Assembly: GCA_049999805.1 (NCBI GenBank)
Contig: JBNGIO010006043.1
Coordinates: forward strand, 68,765-103,833
Direction: 5' to 3'
DNA: 35,069 nucleotides
DNA from: Folioceros fuciformis
Lineage: Eukaryota > Anthocerotophyta > Anthocerotopsida > Anthocerotales
Under the pieces are notes generated by a model. The model was given only the letters and a program-made list of their open reading frames with translations, searched no databases and was not told the origin of the DNA. Position 1 is the first letter of the stretch, and every line of letters begins with the position of its first letter. The position numbers and the translations under genes were made by a program. Below are positions 1-11,708 of the stretch, in pieces.

Positions 1-1156
1 GGCAGGGCCTGCACTGCCGAATGCGGCACCCACTCCCTGCGCCAGCACCATCGTCTCCACAGCCAATCACCACCGCTTCCAAATCCGTGAAACCGCGCGG
101 GCAGCAGCTGAGCTGCTGCCGGCGACAGACACAACGAGGCGTGAGGAACCACAACGGGTGCGGTGTGGATGGACACAGTGCCAATCCTGACTCTGCTCAG
201 CGCCAGGTAGTGGCGGGAAGGCAGGCCAGCAGCCTAAATGTTGGTCCGGCATGCACTCCGCCCTCGCCTTTCAGACGCCATGTATTTATGCCGGATTTAC
301 TCCCAACTACACACTGTGTACATGCATCCAATTTGTTGCCATTCCGTCCATATTTAAATTCAAATTCTTCATCTGCGAAGCTTCCGACGCCTCTCATCAT
401 CACTTCCGAATTGACCACACCGAGCAGGAGTGTTCCTAATAACAGATCATTTATATAATTAAAATACCCAACATCAGCAAAAAAAAAAACCCTAATTAAC
501 TTCATTCATTTTTTTTTCATACTACGTACATATTTTAAAGTTTGCATTTTGGTTCTTGGCCTTTTTCTTCTTCTTTTTTATTTTCTATAAAGTTTTATAA
601 ATTATTCAATTCAAATAATTTTATTACTCACTAACAAATTACAAGCACTGATCTCCTTACTAATCAAACTTAGTTGTGGAATTCCAATGGATTGGACCAT
701 CACTCCTTAAAGTAGAATAAAATAATTTTTTTCATTCTTTAAAAATAATAATTTCTTGTCAGCATCTCATCATGTGACTATAACTCCAACTATTACATAA
801 TCATAAAATTCAGAAAATAAGTTTTAACTAATCAATCCATATCTTTATGATCTAATAGTTATTAAATGGTTCAAAATTAGGGTTTCTGCATACATGCTTA
901 CACACATTCCTCTATGTAATACTTGATGTACTCATTCTCACAATGAGGAAGTGTTTATGAGGAGAAGGATAAACCATCCAATTTGTTGTTGGATGTGAGA
1001 TTGAACAAAACAACAATCTACTTGCAACATGATGGTACATCTTTGCGTTCTTCACTTGCTTAGACTAATCACACTATGATGAAATAGTTTATGAACTACA
1101 TCGATTGTTGTTGCTGAAACAAACTGTTAAAGATTGTGATCTATGCATAAGCCACA
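1..1156. other. Intergenic; sharp base-composition change near 440
   Basis: No gene can be supported here. Bases 1 to about 440 are GC-rich, with several short overlapping open frames that show no recognisable domain. From about 440 onward the sequence becomes strongly AT-rich, with A and T runs, and this AT-rich stretch continues to about 2350. It contains the single-exon gene at 1157. The last few hundred bases before 1157 probably hold that gene's promoter and leader, but no single TATA element stands out among the many AT runs. Confidence 0.5.
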
Positions 1157-1963
1157 ATGGCTGCCAGTAGTGAACCAAAGTTTGTCTTGGACGAGATAGT
1201 CCCAGCTAAATCAGACAAATCATACTACAAAACACACGATGTGATTTGTAGCTATTACCTTCATCTATGTCCTTGTGCTCCTAGCCAATCCTTGCATTAC
1301 AGGTATTGTGGGGAGAGAGCATACTTATGCTCAGGTCACTACACTCCAGAAGCAAGTTTTCATTCCCAACATGGGTTCATACCTAGACTGAATGAGCATT
1401 CACGAGACCACATTTATGATAGAGTCACTAGACCAGACGGAGGTCCTCCTGGGCCCTGCATTGTCCATGGCAAGAAGAAGAAACTGCCACTACCACCCAA
1501 GAAATTCATAGCTCCAGAATTGCTCCGATACCTCGTTGGCCCAAATGGGGCAGCATTGTACAGGAGTCAGTATAACAGTCCTGCATGCAAGTTCCTGATG
1601 GATGCATGGCCAAAGTTTGGCGGTGAATCCTCACAAGCAAGTCAAGTCTATTACAAGTCTCTTGTACCTTTGAAGAACCGAAAAACAGAGGGTCCTTACT
1701 ATGTTTCGGATGTAGGGGGATTCATCTATGAAGTTTTCCACTCTTCTGAGAGTATGTTTCACAGTGAGATTGAGGAATTCACTAAGAAATACTACCACGT
1801 AGATCTGGTTAAGGCAAATGCTTCTAATAGCATGGCTAAAGACTATGACAGAAAATTAGGGTTGTGGAATACAGAAGATGCTTTCCAACCCAAAGTTGTG
1901 AAACCTATCAAAGAAACCAAAATTAATGTGCTAGAAGAGAACTTGAAGTTTGTTGGTTGGTAA
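1157..1963 (+). CDS. Single-exon orphan protein, 268 aa, function unknown
   Basis: This is an uninterrupted ATG-to-TAA frame of 268 residues inside an AT-rich island, and the only long open frame there. I do not recognise the family. The N-terminal third has a cysteine/histidine/tyrosine-rich segment (Cys-x-Cys within LCPCAPS, then YCGERAYLC). Next come a GGPPGP turn and a basic Lys-Pro stretch (GKKKKLPLPPKK). The C-terminal half is rich in Tyr, Phe and Ser with mixed charge. There is no signal peptide and no transmembrane helix. Codons are AT-rich, unlike the GC-rich genes nearby. It could be a lineage-specific gene, a retrocopy or an acquired gene; the sequence alone does not decide. The long clean frame and well-formed protein make it more likely real than chance. 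Confidence 0.55.
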   Translation: MAASSEPKFVLDEIVPAKSDKSYYKTHDVICSYYLHLCPCAPSQSLHYRYCGERAYLCSGHYTPEASFHSQHGFIPRLNEHSRDHIYDRVTRPDGGPPGPCIVHGKKKKLPLPPKKFIAPELLRYLVGPNGAALYRSQYNSPACKFLMDAWPKFGGESSQASQVYYKSLVPLKNRKTEGPYYVSDVGGFIYEVFHSSESMFHSEIEEFTKKYYHVDLVKANASNSMAKDYDRKLGLWNTEDAFQPKVVKPIKETKINVLEENLKFVGW

Positions 1964-2673
1964 TACTTGTGGATGTTAGGAATAGAAACATGAAGATTAT
2001 AATCCTGTTATCCTAATTGATTGATAGATTGAGTTATTTTTTTCTTTTTCTTTTCTCTCTCTCTCTTGGGCTCTTAGGTGTAATTTATGATAAAAATATC
2101 CAATCAATTTAAAATATTAAAAAAATAATGTATTTAAAAAATCTCTATAAATTTGATCTTGTGTAGAATCTCTTCCTCTTCTTCTCGTTCTTGTTCTAAT
2201 TCAATACATATGCAGAGCACATGTAGAAAGTTACATAATATATTGTTTAAAATTATATTAAAAATATATACTGTTTTTTATTCATGTGCAAAATCTGAAA
2301 AGCAGGTAAAGTTACTAGCTATTTATTGCGTATTGGTGGAATCAGTTAAGTGACGTTAGCGTTGAGGATCGATATGCGGTGGAGACCGATCTATGTATGG
2401 ATGTATGTACATAAGGCACAGCCAACCGGCGGGGAGGGTCATCTGACCGCATCCTTTGTGCCAAATTTGATGTGCTCGACAGAAAACGGCTGTTTGTGGA
2501 AAATGGAGTTGTTGCAGCGGGATGGTGGGATTGTGTGAAGGAATGGGTGGTCCAAGAGAGGACCCATGACGATGACGATGGGGGTTGGTGTCAGGAGGGA
2601 GGCAAGGCTGCATTAGTGGGTGCAGAGGAACAAGGAGGTTGCAGAATGCCTGCATGCTCCATGACAGACTTGT
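1964..2673. other. Intergenic, end of the AT-rich island and BTB leader
   Basis: This begins with a T/CT-rich tract at about 2036-2067, probably the 3' end of the orphan gene. Composition returns to GC-rich near 2350. The last 300 bases are probably the promoter and 5' leader of the BTB gene. A short upstream frame (ATG at 2472, 69 codons) overlaps the BTB start codon in another frame, so the chosen start would follow an overlapping uORF if transcription begins upstream of it. Confidence 0.35.
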
Positions 2674-4021
2674 ATGGCTGAGTTCACCTGGGAATACAAG
2701 AGAGGCTGGTTCGTGCACAAGAGAATGCCTCGAGTTGAATGTCTTGGATGCAAGAGAATCCTGACAGGCTACGAACTGCGGCCTTATTCTGTGGAGTACG
2801 TTTACTGCGAGAGGTGCTACAAGAGCAAGGTTAGCAGGTTGGAGGTGGTGGTGGAAGGTCTTCAAGCCGACGTGCAAAGGGCCACGGAGGATGAGAAGAG
2901 CCACCACCTGAGGGCTAAGCAGGCGGATTTTCTCAGTAATTGGGACGAGGAGACCATGACTCCCCCACACACTGACATCACCTTGAGAGCCTCGGACGGG
3001 GTGGATGTGTATGCCCACAGGGCTGTTCTTGTAAATTCCGCAGTCTCCGTGTTCTTCTCCCCTCCCCTTTTCTTGCCGACGTGGGACTCCACGAGTCTGT
3101 GGCCATGCAAGGGTATAGCGGTTTCTTGCAGGATGTGTAGCACTCTGCACCTGGTGGTTCATGGTCTGCCACATGCGTGGGAGAGGGTGGGTCATCTCAA
3201 ATGGACAAGACGAGGGTAGAATTCTGCATGCAGGTTGCAGGTAAGACGTGCAGGCAGGCAGGCAGGTCGGATGGTGTGATTAGGTTTACCAGTCTGCCAG
3301 TGTGAATGCATGCATGAGTTCGAGTGCGTGCGATTGAATTCAGCGTCTTCTTTCTCCCCAGCTTGCTACCTGTCTCGTCCCACGCCAGGGCTTGCTTGTC
3401 GCCAAGTTTGAGTGGCCCGCGCTCACTCCGAAATGTTGGTGATGTGGATTCCATTCCCCGCAGGCTGGCAAGTCCCAGGTTTTCAAGGCCATGTTCAGTG
3501 CCCAGATGAAGGAGTCACAGAGCGGAGTGGTTTTGATTGACGACATATCGCATAACGTGCTGGAGCCTTTTGTGCGCTTCTTTTACACGGCAACGGTCCT
3601 TCCGGACGTGATGCACAAGCATGCAGCATGCTTGTTTTGTGCTGCGGAGAAGTACGGCGTGAAGTTGTTGAAAAGAATCTGTGAGGACTTCCTCATCAAC
3701 ACGATCTCCAAGGAGAACGCCATCAGCACCCTGGAACTGGCCCGGAAGTATGATTCGGACAGTGTCAAAGAAGCCGTGCTGCATGCAGCCATGAGCCATA
3801 TGGAGAAGATCCCCACCTTCGGGGACTACCATCTGTACGTGGAGAGGGATCCTAAGCTTGTCGTGGAGCTGTACGAGGGCCTGGTGAAGCGAATCACTCG
3901 CAAGAGGTGTAGGATTTGGCCACCAGGTGAGGCCCAGAATCCGCAAACCCTCATTCACGCGTCTTCATGGCATCCCACTCCCGACAAGGTCATGTTTCCT
4001 GGTCATCGCACCTTGACATAG
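2674..4021 (+). CDS. BTB/POZ domain protein (two exons)
   Basis: Proposed exons are 2674-3030 and 3464-4021, joined in phase 0 (CTT|GTAAAT donor, CCCCGCAG acceptor), giving about 304 residues. The join restores the BTB core: TDITLRASDGVDVYAHRAVL, then SQVFKAMF and the helices after it. The N-terminus has two Cys-x-x-Cys pairs (CLGC, CERC), a zinc-ribbon-like element followed by a charged coiled segment. This layout resembles the Arabidopsis At4g08455-type BTB proteins. Members of the wider family serve as substrate adaptors for Cullin-3 ubiquitin ligases, so a nuclear or cytosolic adaptor role is inferred. The last about 35 residues look non-homologous, and alternative donors at 3907 and 3927 could end the protein differently. 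Confidence 0.8.
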
Positions 4022-5251
4022 TATTCAATTGAGGAAGCCGGTCACCCCACATCCCGGTGGACGATATCAACAGCTTTCCTGCCTCAATGTGACGTGATTG
4101 TTGCAAACTGAGATGGCCCCATTCCTATGGCCGCCTCAAGACTGACATTGATGGGCCCACTCCTGCCTCGCAGATGGTGCTTCAAAGAAAATTGCAGACA
4201 GAAGCAACCATAGCGCACAATCCGGTCAGGCTTACGTTCAACAGAATAATTCCAGTCAAGTGCAACCTCTCGCAGAAGACAGAGCCGCAAATGAAGTGGT
4301 GGTAAATGAGGCTGCAGCTGGGCCTGCACACGGGGCTGAAATGGTTTCTTGACGAACTAAGGGCGATTTCAGGCTCATTTTGTAAGCTGCAGTCACATGG
4401 GCGTGGAACATTTCGCACAGCCCAAGACCAGCCACAAGCCCCACAGGTGACAGGAAGCATCTGCCATTGCTATCCAGTTTAACTGCAAGTCCGCCTTCCC
4501 AGATTCTTGCCACCATGGTATCCATTCAACGGTCCAAAGAAGGAAGGAAGGGATGTGTCCGCAAGTCCAAATTGAAGATAAAACATGCTGAGCTTTCTGA
4601 GTGAGACTCCACTATCTTTCTTCAATGCAACACAATGTAATACGAGCAATCTTCACGATCAATCCACCCAAAGACGTCTGTCGATCTCTTACCGTGGAGA
4701 CTAGTCCCGTCACGAGGGCCTTAATTTGAAAAGTGTGATTGGTTTACATAAAGTTAGTTTAGTACAGTACTAGTAAATGATACGTAGGGCATAATTACAT
4801 CTACCTATCACAGGTTACTTAGAGCATTAGATGGCCTCTAGAAATATAACATCCGGAAAGGAAACCCCCGTTGAAAGCCCAAGAGAAATAATCCGTGAAT
4901 CTTGTTTCAACGGCCACACTTCATAGGGTGGGCCAGCAAGCGGGCGACAGCTGTTAGGGTCCAGTGCCGGTGTCGAGATCTGTTAGGAACAGGTAAGGGC
5001 CGGCTCCGCTGCTGCGGCTATGGCGGACTCGACAGCGGAGCGTACCTGAGCTGGCGGCCCATACCATATTCGGAAGCTCGAAGGTGAGCTTGCGACAGTT
5101 CCCAGCCCCGTCCATGTTTTTCCCCTCAGCCTGCAAGTGAGCCTGGAATGGATTGTGTCCTGGTTGGTTCATGATGTAGCCTCGTGGAAAAGCACGGGAA
5201 AAAAACACATTTCCAAAAAAAGCATGCGGGGCAAGATGAGGTCGGGTCAGG
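4022..5251. other. Convergent intergenic region (3' flanks)
   Basis: This lies between the 3' ends of the BTB gene (+) and the Ca2+-ATPase (-). It should contain both 3' untranslated regions. The short frames here have no recognisable domain and no codon-level sign of coding. Confidence 0.5.
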
Positions 5252-8200
5252 TCACACCATCGCACCTTCGGGTCCGCTGTTGGACCGGAGAAGAGGCTCA
5301 TCCAGCCCTCCCGCGGTGACCACACCCTTGGAGCTAGGAGTCGTGTCCACGTGTTCTAAAACACGACGAGGGGTTGGAACTGGTATGAATTTCACCAGGG
5401 CAGCCACCACCATACTGCCAGCCCCTATTCCTACGCTAATCAGCCACTGTTCCGGAGACAGGGCCACTGTTTCCGCGAACTTTCCCAGGAACTCCACAAG
5501 GATTACTTGGAACACTACGGTGGACAGGAGAACTAGCAGGAACACCGAGTTGTTGAAAGTGTTCCGGAAGACGTTGACTTTCTCCATCTCCCTCGAGTTG
5601 ATCTCATTAAAAACCTGCACACAAGTCGGGGAGAGATAACGGTGGGATGGCTTCAGCAAGCACGCTACTGCACCTGAACTTGTGACTCCAGTGCCAGTGT
5701 ACACACGGAAAGGAGAGGTGTCGTGTGGGGAATGCAGGTGGGTCTCACCTGGCAGAAAACGAACGTGTTGAAGATCACAGTGTTCAACGTTTCCTTGTCA
5801 CCTGCCTGCAGGAAGACCAAGTCTTTCCCCTTGTATTGAAGGACAAAAAGCACGATCAGCTGGTAGAAGACTTGACCGACTATGTTCCTCGACATGGTGT
5901 ACGTGATGAAGTCTCCCTTACGCCCAACTGGGGGCCTCGTCATCAAGTCGTCTGTTGGAGGTTCGGTTGCCAGGGCTAGGGCGCCCAGTGTGTCCATAAT
6001 CAAGTTCACCCACAGTAACTGCACAGCAGTGAGTGGTGCTTCTCCTGCACACGGAGAACACGTTACTCGTCACGCCTGGATCCACGCTCTGATACAGGAT
6101 TTCATGACAGTGCCGAAATAGACATGAAAAAGCCAGGACTCAAGCTCCTTTGTCTCTTTGTTCCCATCTTTCAGTTTTCCTTGTTTTTATCAAACCGCAC
6201 CTGTCAGACAAGCTGAGATGAAGTTGATCACCAAAGCCACCAAGTTGACAGTCAGCTGGAATTGGACGAACTTCTGAATGTTCGTGTACACTGCCCGTCC
6301 CCATTTTGCTTGCGCAACGATAGTCTGGAATCTGTCATCGAGGATGATCACGTCCGCACTCTCCTTTGCAACCTGTCAGAACAATAGGATTGGGGTGAGC
6401 AACGAAAGGGGAAGGAGACCCCAAGCAAGGTTGCACACATCTCCTGAAGAGTGAAGACGGGTCTCAGCCTGTGCTCGCGGGGTTCAAGGCTGTGCATCAG
6501 CTGATTATACCTCAGTACCCGCGATCCCCATGGCAAGTCCTATGTCTGCTTCATGCAACGCAGGGGCGTCATTAGTTCCATCTCCAGTCACAGCTACTAC
6601 TTCCCCCATGCTGCGAAGCAGCTTCACGAGATTGTGTTTATCCGTGGGAGAAGAACGAGCCATCACCTGCGTGGTCCCATATTAAGACCATGTAAGGCAC
6701 CCTCAGACTAGGATGGTTCCGAACCTGTCCATTGCAAGGGAGGGGGGAAAAAAAAAAAAAAAAAGCGCGAAGGAAAAGGAAAGGCCGTCCGTACTTGCAA
6801 GTTTCTCACTAAATTTTCCAAGTCTGTTTTATCCGTTTGTGGGTCACTCTGTAGTTTCCGGAAGTCAGGGCCCTCGATGACACCACCATCAGTGAGGATG
6901 CCACATTCTTTGGCAATGGCCATGGCTGTGTTGATGTTATCCCCAGTTACCATTCTCACTTTGATCCCTGCAGAAGCACAAGTCTTCACAGCTTCTGGCA
7001 CTCCTGGACGGACCGGATCCTTAATTCCCACTATAGCAGCCATCGTAAATCCATGATTTGGAATATCACCGTCATCCCAATCAACCAAGTCCTTGAAAGC
7101 CAAGCACAGAGTTCTTAGGGAAGAATCAGCGAATTCCTGGATTGTGTCGAGAAGCTCCTTTTCGAGCTTCTCATCGATGGGAACGATGTCACCATTGGCG
7201 TGAACAACCTTGTCACAGTGACCTAAAACAATCTCGGAGGCACCTTTGCAGTGAGCCCTGATAGAACCATCACCGTTCTTTACGACAGTTCCCATTTTCT
7301 TCTTGGAAGAGTTAAAGGGCTCCACTTTCAGTATCTCTGACTCCTCACGCACCTTTCTGAAATCGCCATTCAAGGACACGCCAAAACCTAGAACAGCTTT
7401 CTCGGTGGGTGTCCCAATCAAGCTATTGTCATTCTGGGCAACGTCACCCGTGGTGTTTTGGAAAATGCCTTGGAATAGTACTCCTCTGAAATCTTCTGGC
7501 AGCTTACCAAGCACTGCAGCAGGATCCTTCACAGATCCTGTTATCCATGTTTTCGTGACAGTCATTTGGTTGGTCGTCAGGGTACCTGTTTTGTCACTGC
7601 ATATAGTGGTGGATGACCCCATGGTCTCGCAAGCAGAAAGGTGTCGAACAAGTGCTTTGTCCTGCATCATCTTCTTCATGGCATATGCTAGAGTCAGTGT
7701 GACGGCGAGAGGAAGTCCTTCGGGCACAGCAACCACAACGATTGTAACTGCGATGGCAAAATAGTCCACAAGAGTGACAAAGTCTTCTCCAGACCAGGAT
7801 GCGAGGCCCTCATGCTGGTCCTTCGTAATAAGAAACCTTGCAATGAGAACTACCAACGTGAGAAGAGCGAATCCCAGCCCGATCTGACCAATCAATGTGG
7901 CAACGCCGTTCAGCCTCACTTGCAGAGGTGTCTCCTCACAAGTGTCATTACTCAATGTGGCCATCAGTTTACCCCATTCGGTATTCATCCCAACACCGGT
8001 AACCAGCATGCGAGCAGACCCATCCTGCACTGTTGTCCCAGAAAGAAGGAAGGGATTGTCCTCCCTCTTACGCTGGGGATCGCTCTCACCTGTCATACTT
8101 GACTCATCGATCGTCAACGAGTAGCCTTTGATAAAAAGGCCATCCGCAGGCACAACATCGCCGATAGAGAGGTGGACGATATCTCCCACAAGTATATCGA

Positions 8201-9203
8201 AGATCAACACCTGCTTTCTACAACCTGCGCGCGTAACCTGCAAAAAAATCTTTTTCTTCTCATTGTCCAAGTCCTGGAACTGCTCAGCCTGCTTGTAATC
8301 GCTGACAGCAGTGACAAAAACGACCAGAAGGATGCTGAAGGCGATGCCCGCACCATCGTACCATCCTTCTGCCAACCCCTCCGTCGGGAGCCCAATGGCG
8401 AGGGAGAGCACGGCACAGAAGAGAAGAATAAGCAGCGTGACATCCTGAAACGCCTCCCAAACAAACGTCCAGAACCTCTTAGGGGGCTTCTCTGGGTACG
8501 TGTTGGTTCCATATATATCCTGACGAGCCTTGACCTCTCGCTCATCTTCTGTAATGCCTGCCTCAAAATCAACTTTCAGCTTTTGAGCCAATCCCTTCAC
8601 CCCTCCAAACTCCCTGAGTTTGTGCTTATCTTCCCCCTCCACCATCGACGCCAGCTCTTTGGGAGTTGCTTGAAACCCATGTTGTAGGACCTTCTCCTTC
8701 ACATCCTCAGACTCAGACTCAGACTCAGACTTTGGCCTTTTCTCCCCAGCTAACAAACAGACATGTCCACTCATCAGCACCAAATGCAGCATACGAGGCT
8801 CGCATCGACAGAGCTAACTAAAGCTCCATTCCAAAGCCCCGACAACCTTACCTGCCTCAAACTTGAACACAGCCTGGGTGACAATAAACGACGTCCTCAG
8901 GTACTTCTTAGCCGCGCGTAACTGGAGACAGCAACAAAACCCCCCCAAACATTCAGCGGATATGCCACATCCAGGACGGCACCCGAGATCACCCAACACA
9001 TTACCAATATGGCCCATAACCACTCAACAAAGCCCAACGTCACCCCATGTACTCCACCACTCGGCTATAATTCCCCCAACATCGCCCCACATCACGGTAC
9101 CTCTTCTCGCTTCCGGTCATCCTCTTGGCGTGTATCGATATTCGTCACAAACCTAAGGCGGCGAGCTGCATTCAACGTGAAAATGCTCTTGCGCCACTCC
9201 GCC
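5252..9203 (-). CDS. ACA: Autoinhibited P2B-type Ca2+-ATPase (ACA type), 5' end lost in gap
   Basis: Seven exons read on the minus strand: 9203-9101 (partial), 8921-8852, 8749-6795, 6666-6511, 6372-6201, 6044-5749 and 5614-5252. All introns are GT-AG and all phases agree, giving about 1,037 visible residues against 1,000-1,100 for the family. The N-terminus carries the basic amphipathic calmodulin-binding and autoinhibitory segment ([17 protein letters not shown]). Later motifs are TGES (actuator), PEGLPLAV (M4 calcium site), DKTGTLT (phosphorylated Asp), KGASE (nucleotide binding), MVTGDN and TGDGTNDAP (hinge). Helices such as [21 protein letters not shown] follow. It pumps Ca2+ out of the cytosol across the plasma, vacuolar or ER membrane; which one is not decidable here. 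The start codon lies in or beyond the 100-N gap. Confidence 0.95.
6748..6764 (+). repeat. Poly-A tract (17 A) in a Ca2+-ATPase intron
   Basis: Seventeen A residues on the plus strand directly follow a G run, inside the intron between the third and fourth Ca2+-ATPase exons. On the coding strand it is a poly-T tract near the donor. It is likely length-variable and has no visible coding effect. Confidence 0.7.
8706..8730 (-). repeat. Coding hexanucleotide microsatellite (Ser-Glu repeat)
   Basis: About four copies of CTCAGA on the plus strand encode an alternating Ser-Glu run ([10 protein letters not shown]) at the start of the third visible ATPase exon, between the calmodulin-binding segment and the first transmembrane domain. 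The acidic serines resemble casein-kinase-2-type sites (inference). Confidence 0.8.
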
Positions 9204-9303
9204 NNNNNNNNNNNNNNNNNNNNNNNNNNNNNNNNNNNNNNNNNNNNNNNNNNNNNNNNNNNNNNNNNNNNNNNNNNNNNNNNNNNNNNNNNNNNNNNNN
9301 NNN
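9204..9303. other. Assembly gap, 100 N
   Basis: Exactly 100 undetermined bases, the conventional placeholder for a gap of unknown size. The ATPase reading frame is open into it from the left, so the missing bases probably hold the ATPase start codon and leader. Confidence 0.98.
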
Positions 9304-10630
9304 CGGGTCCGGAGGTGACCCCATTGCCCACCGCTCACAGCGCCGCCCCGCCAGACTTGCAACGGTCCAGCTCAGCCCGGCCAAACCCAGCTCAGCTAAG
9401 CTCAGCTCAGCTCAGAAGCTGCAGCTCCAGGCGGGGCAATGCTGACGGCGCAGGAACCGATCCAGCGCTCGCATGACAAATCAGACAGCAACGGCCCAAC
9501 TCACCAGTCCTACGGGGGCCGGGTCAGGTTCCAGATCCAAAACCGCTCAGGAGCAGGAGCGCGGAACCATGGCAAGCGGCGGCGGAGCGCACCGGGACTG
9601 GAACGCGCACGGACTCTTGAAAGCACATCTGCTGACCCCGAGCGCGGGATCGTTGTCGCCGGCAAAAAGCAGGGCAGCTGGCACAGGCACCGCACACGTT
9701 CCAGCTCCGTTATCTACGATCCAGGCCCAACATACCCACAGCATGGACGCGACTCGTTCCAACCCCGGCAGCTACACACAAGACAGGCACAGCACAGTAT
9801 CCAGTGGGAAAGGGCACCAACAAGCTCCTTGGCCTTGGGCCCTTGGGCCCTTAAAGCGCACAATGATGCGGCGCCACACAACTCCCACTCCGCCTACTGC
9901 GCCACCAGCGTACTGGCACCCCCACTATCCCCCGCGCCAATGTTACTGCACTCCACTGGTAGCTTAGACAGCAAGATTCCGCGGTGTCTATGAAGACCAG
10001 ACCGGCCGACCCATTCACTGTACCTTCGGCGATACACTTGACGTACGGTGGTGAATGAGATGACTCCTTCACTCGTGTGAAATGCTACGTGGAATGCCTA
10101 AGTTCCGTCCATCCCAAGAACACCATACGCCATACCTGAGGCTAGCCATTGGCACACATCCCACTGACCCCATTTTTACAAGGTGTAGCTTGCGGTACTG
10201 CTCAGCACCCGCTCAACAACCAGGCTGGTCCATACCCATGGAGTTTTACCGAATCCTTCCCGCGCTCATTACGACAGTTACGTACTTAGACCAGGTCGCG
10301 TAGAGGCTGCATCTCTCTCACGGAACCGGTTTGCCGGTCTCTCGTGTCCGCCACTCTAGCTTGCACGACCTTCCAAGACTTCTCTTATGTCCGGTTTCCA
10401 AAGCACACGACTTTGTACCTTTCATCAGCTGAGACCCCTTCTACGCTGAATGAGCTGTATTGAACAACACACAAGACCCTTGAAGCCAATCACATTGCTG
10501 GGATGGAGACTTCCCTTTGAACATACGAAGGACGGGGCTATTATATGATCTGGCCAAAAAGTAACACTTGGGAAAGCACTAGATTGTGGAGGGACCTGTC
10601 TCATCTTCTATTTTCCCATTCTAGTGATCC
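9304..10630. other. Gene-empty GC-rich flank of the Ca2+-ATPase
   Basis: No recognisable gene. The part next to the gap contains an AGCTCAGCTC-type simple repeat (about 9370-9420) and probably belongs to the ATPase leader and promoter on the minus strand. Overlapping frames on both strands are proline/serine/arginine-rich, as expected from GC-rich noncoding DNA. Confidence 0.4.
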
Positions 10631-10696
10631 AATTCTACTTCTATTCTCCCATTGTAGTGTTTCAATTCTACTTCTATTCTCCCATTGTAGTGTTTC
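10631..10696 (+). repeat. Two tandem copies of a 33-bp unit
   Basis: Two near-perfect 33-bp units of the form AATTCTACTTCTATTCTCCC plus 13 bases sit directly before the 29-bp array and share its TTTCAATTCTA core, so both arrays probably grew from a common seed. Confidence 0.75.
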
Positions 10697-10836
10697 AATT
10701 CTAGTGTGCGTAAGAGCATTGTTTCAATTCTAGTGTGCGTAAGAGCATTGTTTCAATTCTAGTGTGCGGAAGAGTATTGTTTCAATTCTAGTATGCATAA
10801 GAGCATTGTTTCAATTCTAGTCTGGGTAAGAGTGCA
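10692..10836 (+). repeat. 29-bp minisatellite, five copies
   Basis: GTTTCAATTCTAGTGTGCG followed by TAAGAGCATT recurs at 10692, 10721, 10750, 10779 and 10808, an exact 29-bp period. The first two copies are almost identical and the last three carry point changes. There are no spacers between units, so it is a minisatellite and not a CRISPR array. Confidence 0.9.
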
Positions 10837-10839
10837 TGA

Positions 10840-11708
10840 CTTGATTGTGGATTTGAGAATCCAAGCTAGTATTGCTGCTACTAGGAGAAAGATGGATGCA
10901 AGAGATTCATCCGCTACCTACAACGGTTGACTGTTACTCTAAGGCAAAGAAGGACCCTCTCCTTCCTTCGTTTCTAGGCGAACTATTCTAATAATCGAAC
11001 TAGTCACTACATTCATCCTCCATGGCAATAGTGGTTCCATACCACCTCTTTCCTCGTAGTGAGGAAACCAGCAAGCCTCCAATCCTTACACTTAAACTTA
11101 CGCGGCACTGATACGCTTACATCTTCTATTGCAACCATAAGTTGTTCCCAAATCTACCAAAGCAAGGTACTCCTTGATGGGCATCGGGTCCAATTTAGCC
11201 AAAGGTTAGATAAACATGAGCTCATAACAGCCTCCACCATTGATATTGGAACAAAGGTGTTATCTGTATTCATAAAAAACCACTCTCAGTTGTTAGAATT
11301 AGAGTCGTTTTTCCACCAAAAAAAATGGACGCAAGTTGAGGATGTCTTGTGGTAATCTCAAGAAGCAAACACTTCACATTTGATGTAGCTACCACACACC
11401 ATCTTACAAGACTTAAGGCTACTCGATTGACCAAAGTAAAGGCTATGAATATAATTGTCATCTCAATACAAGCTTTGCCATCTTGGTACTGTTATGGGGC
11501 TGTTCACTACTTCAACTTCAATCGTCTTGGTCATTGAGCTGCTTGCAAAAGCTACTTTGCACTTGAGATGGACGACTAAAAGTATCCAATTATTGAAAAC
11601 CAAATACAGTTATATGCATTCAATGCTACCAACCCTCTTGAGGTTCATGGTAAGCAATCCATCCCCTCATGCTTGCCTTGATATCTTCAACCAAATCTCC
11701 TTATAGGA
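10840..11708. other. Gene-poor AT-leaning region
   Basis: No recognised gene. Several frames of 60-100 codons exist on both strands, but none has a known motif or clear coding character. The region may be part of a decayed element together with the two minus-strand ORFs that follow. Confidence 0.3.

Noticed and set aside
2356-3195. 279-codon minus-strand frame over the BTB gene
   Set aside because: It is a shadow of the GC-rich BTB exon and leader, with no recognisable domain.
4954-5325. Minus-strand 123-codon frame after the Ca2+-ATPase
   Set aside because: It lies in the ATPase last exon and 3' flank in another frame and shows no domain.
10692-10836. CRISPR-like array
   Set aside because: The 29-bp units are directly adjacent with no unique spacers, and the context is a plant nuclear genome.
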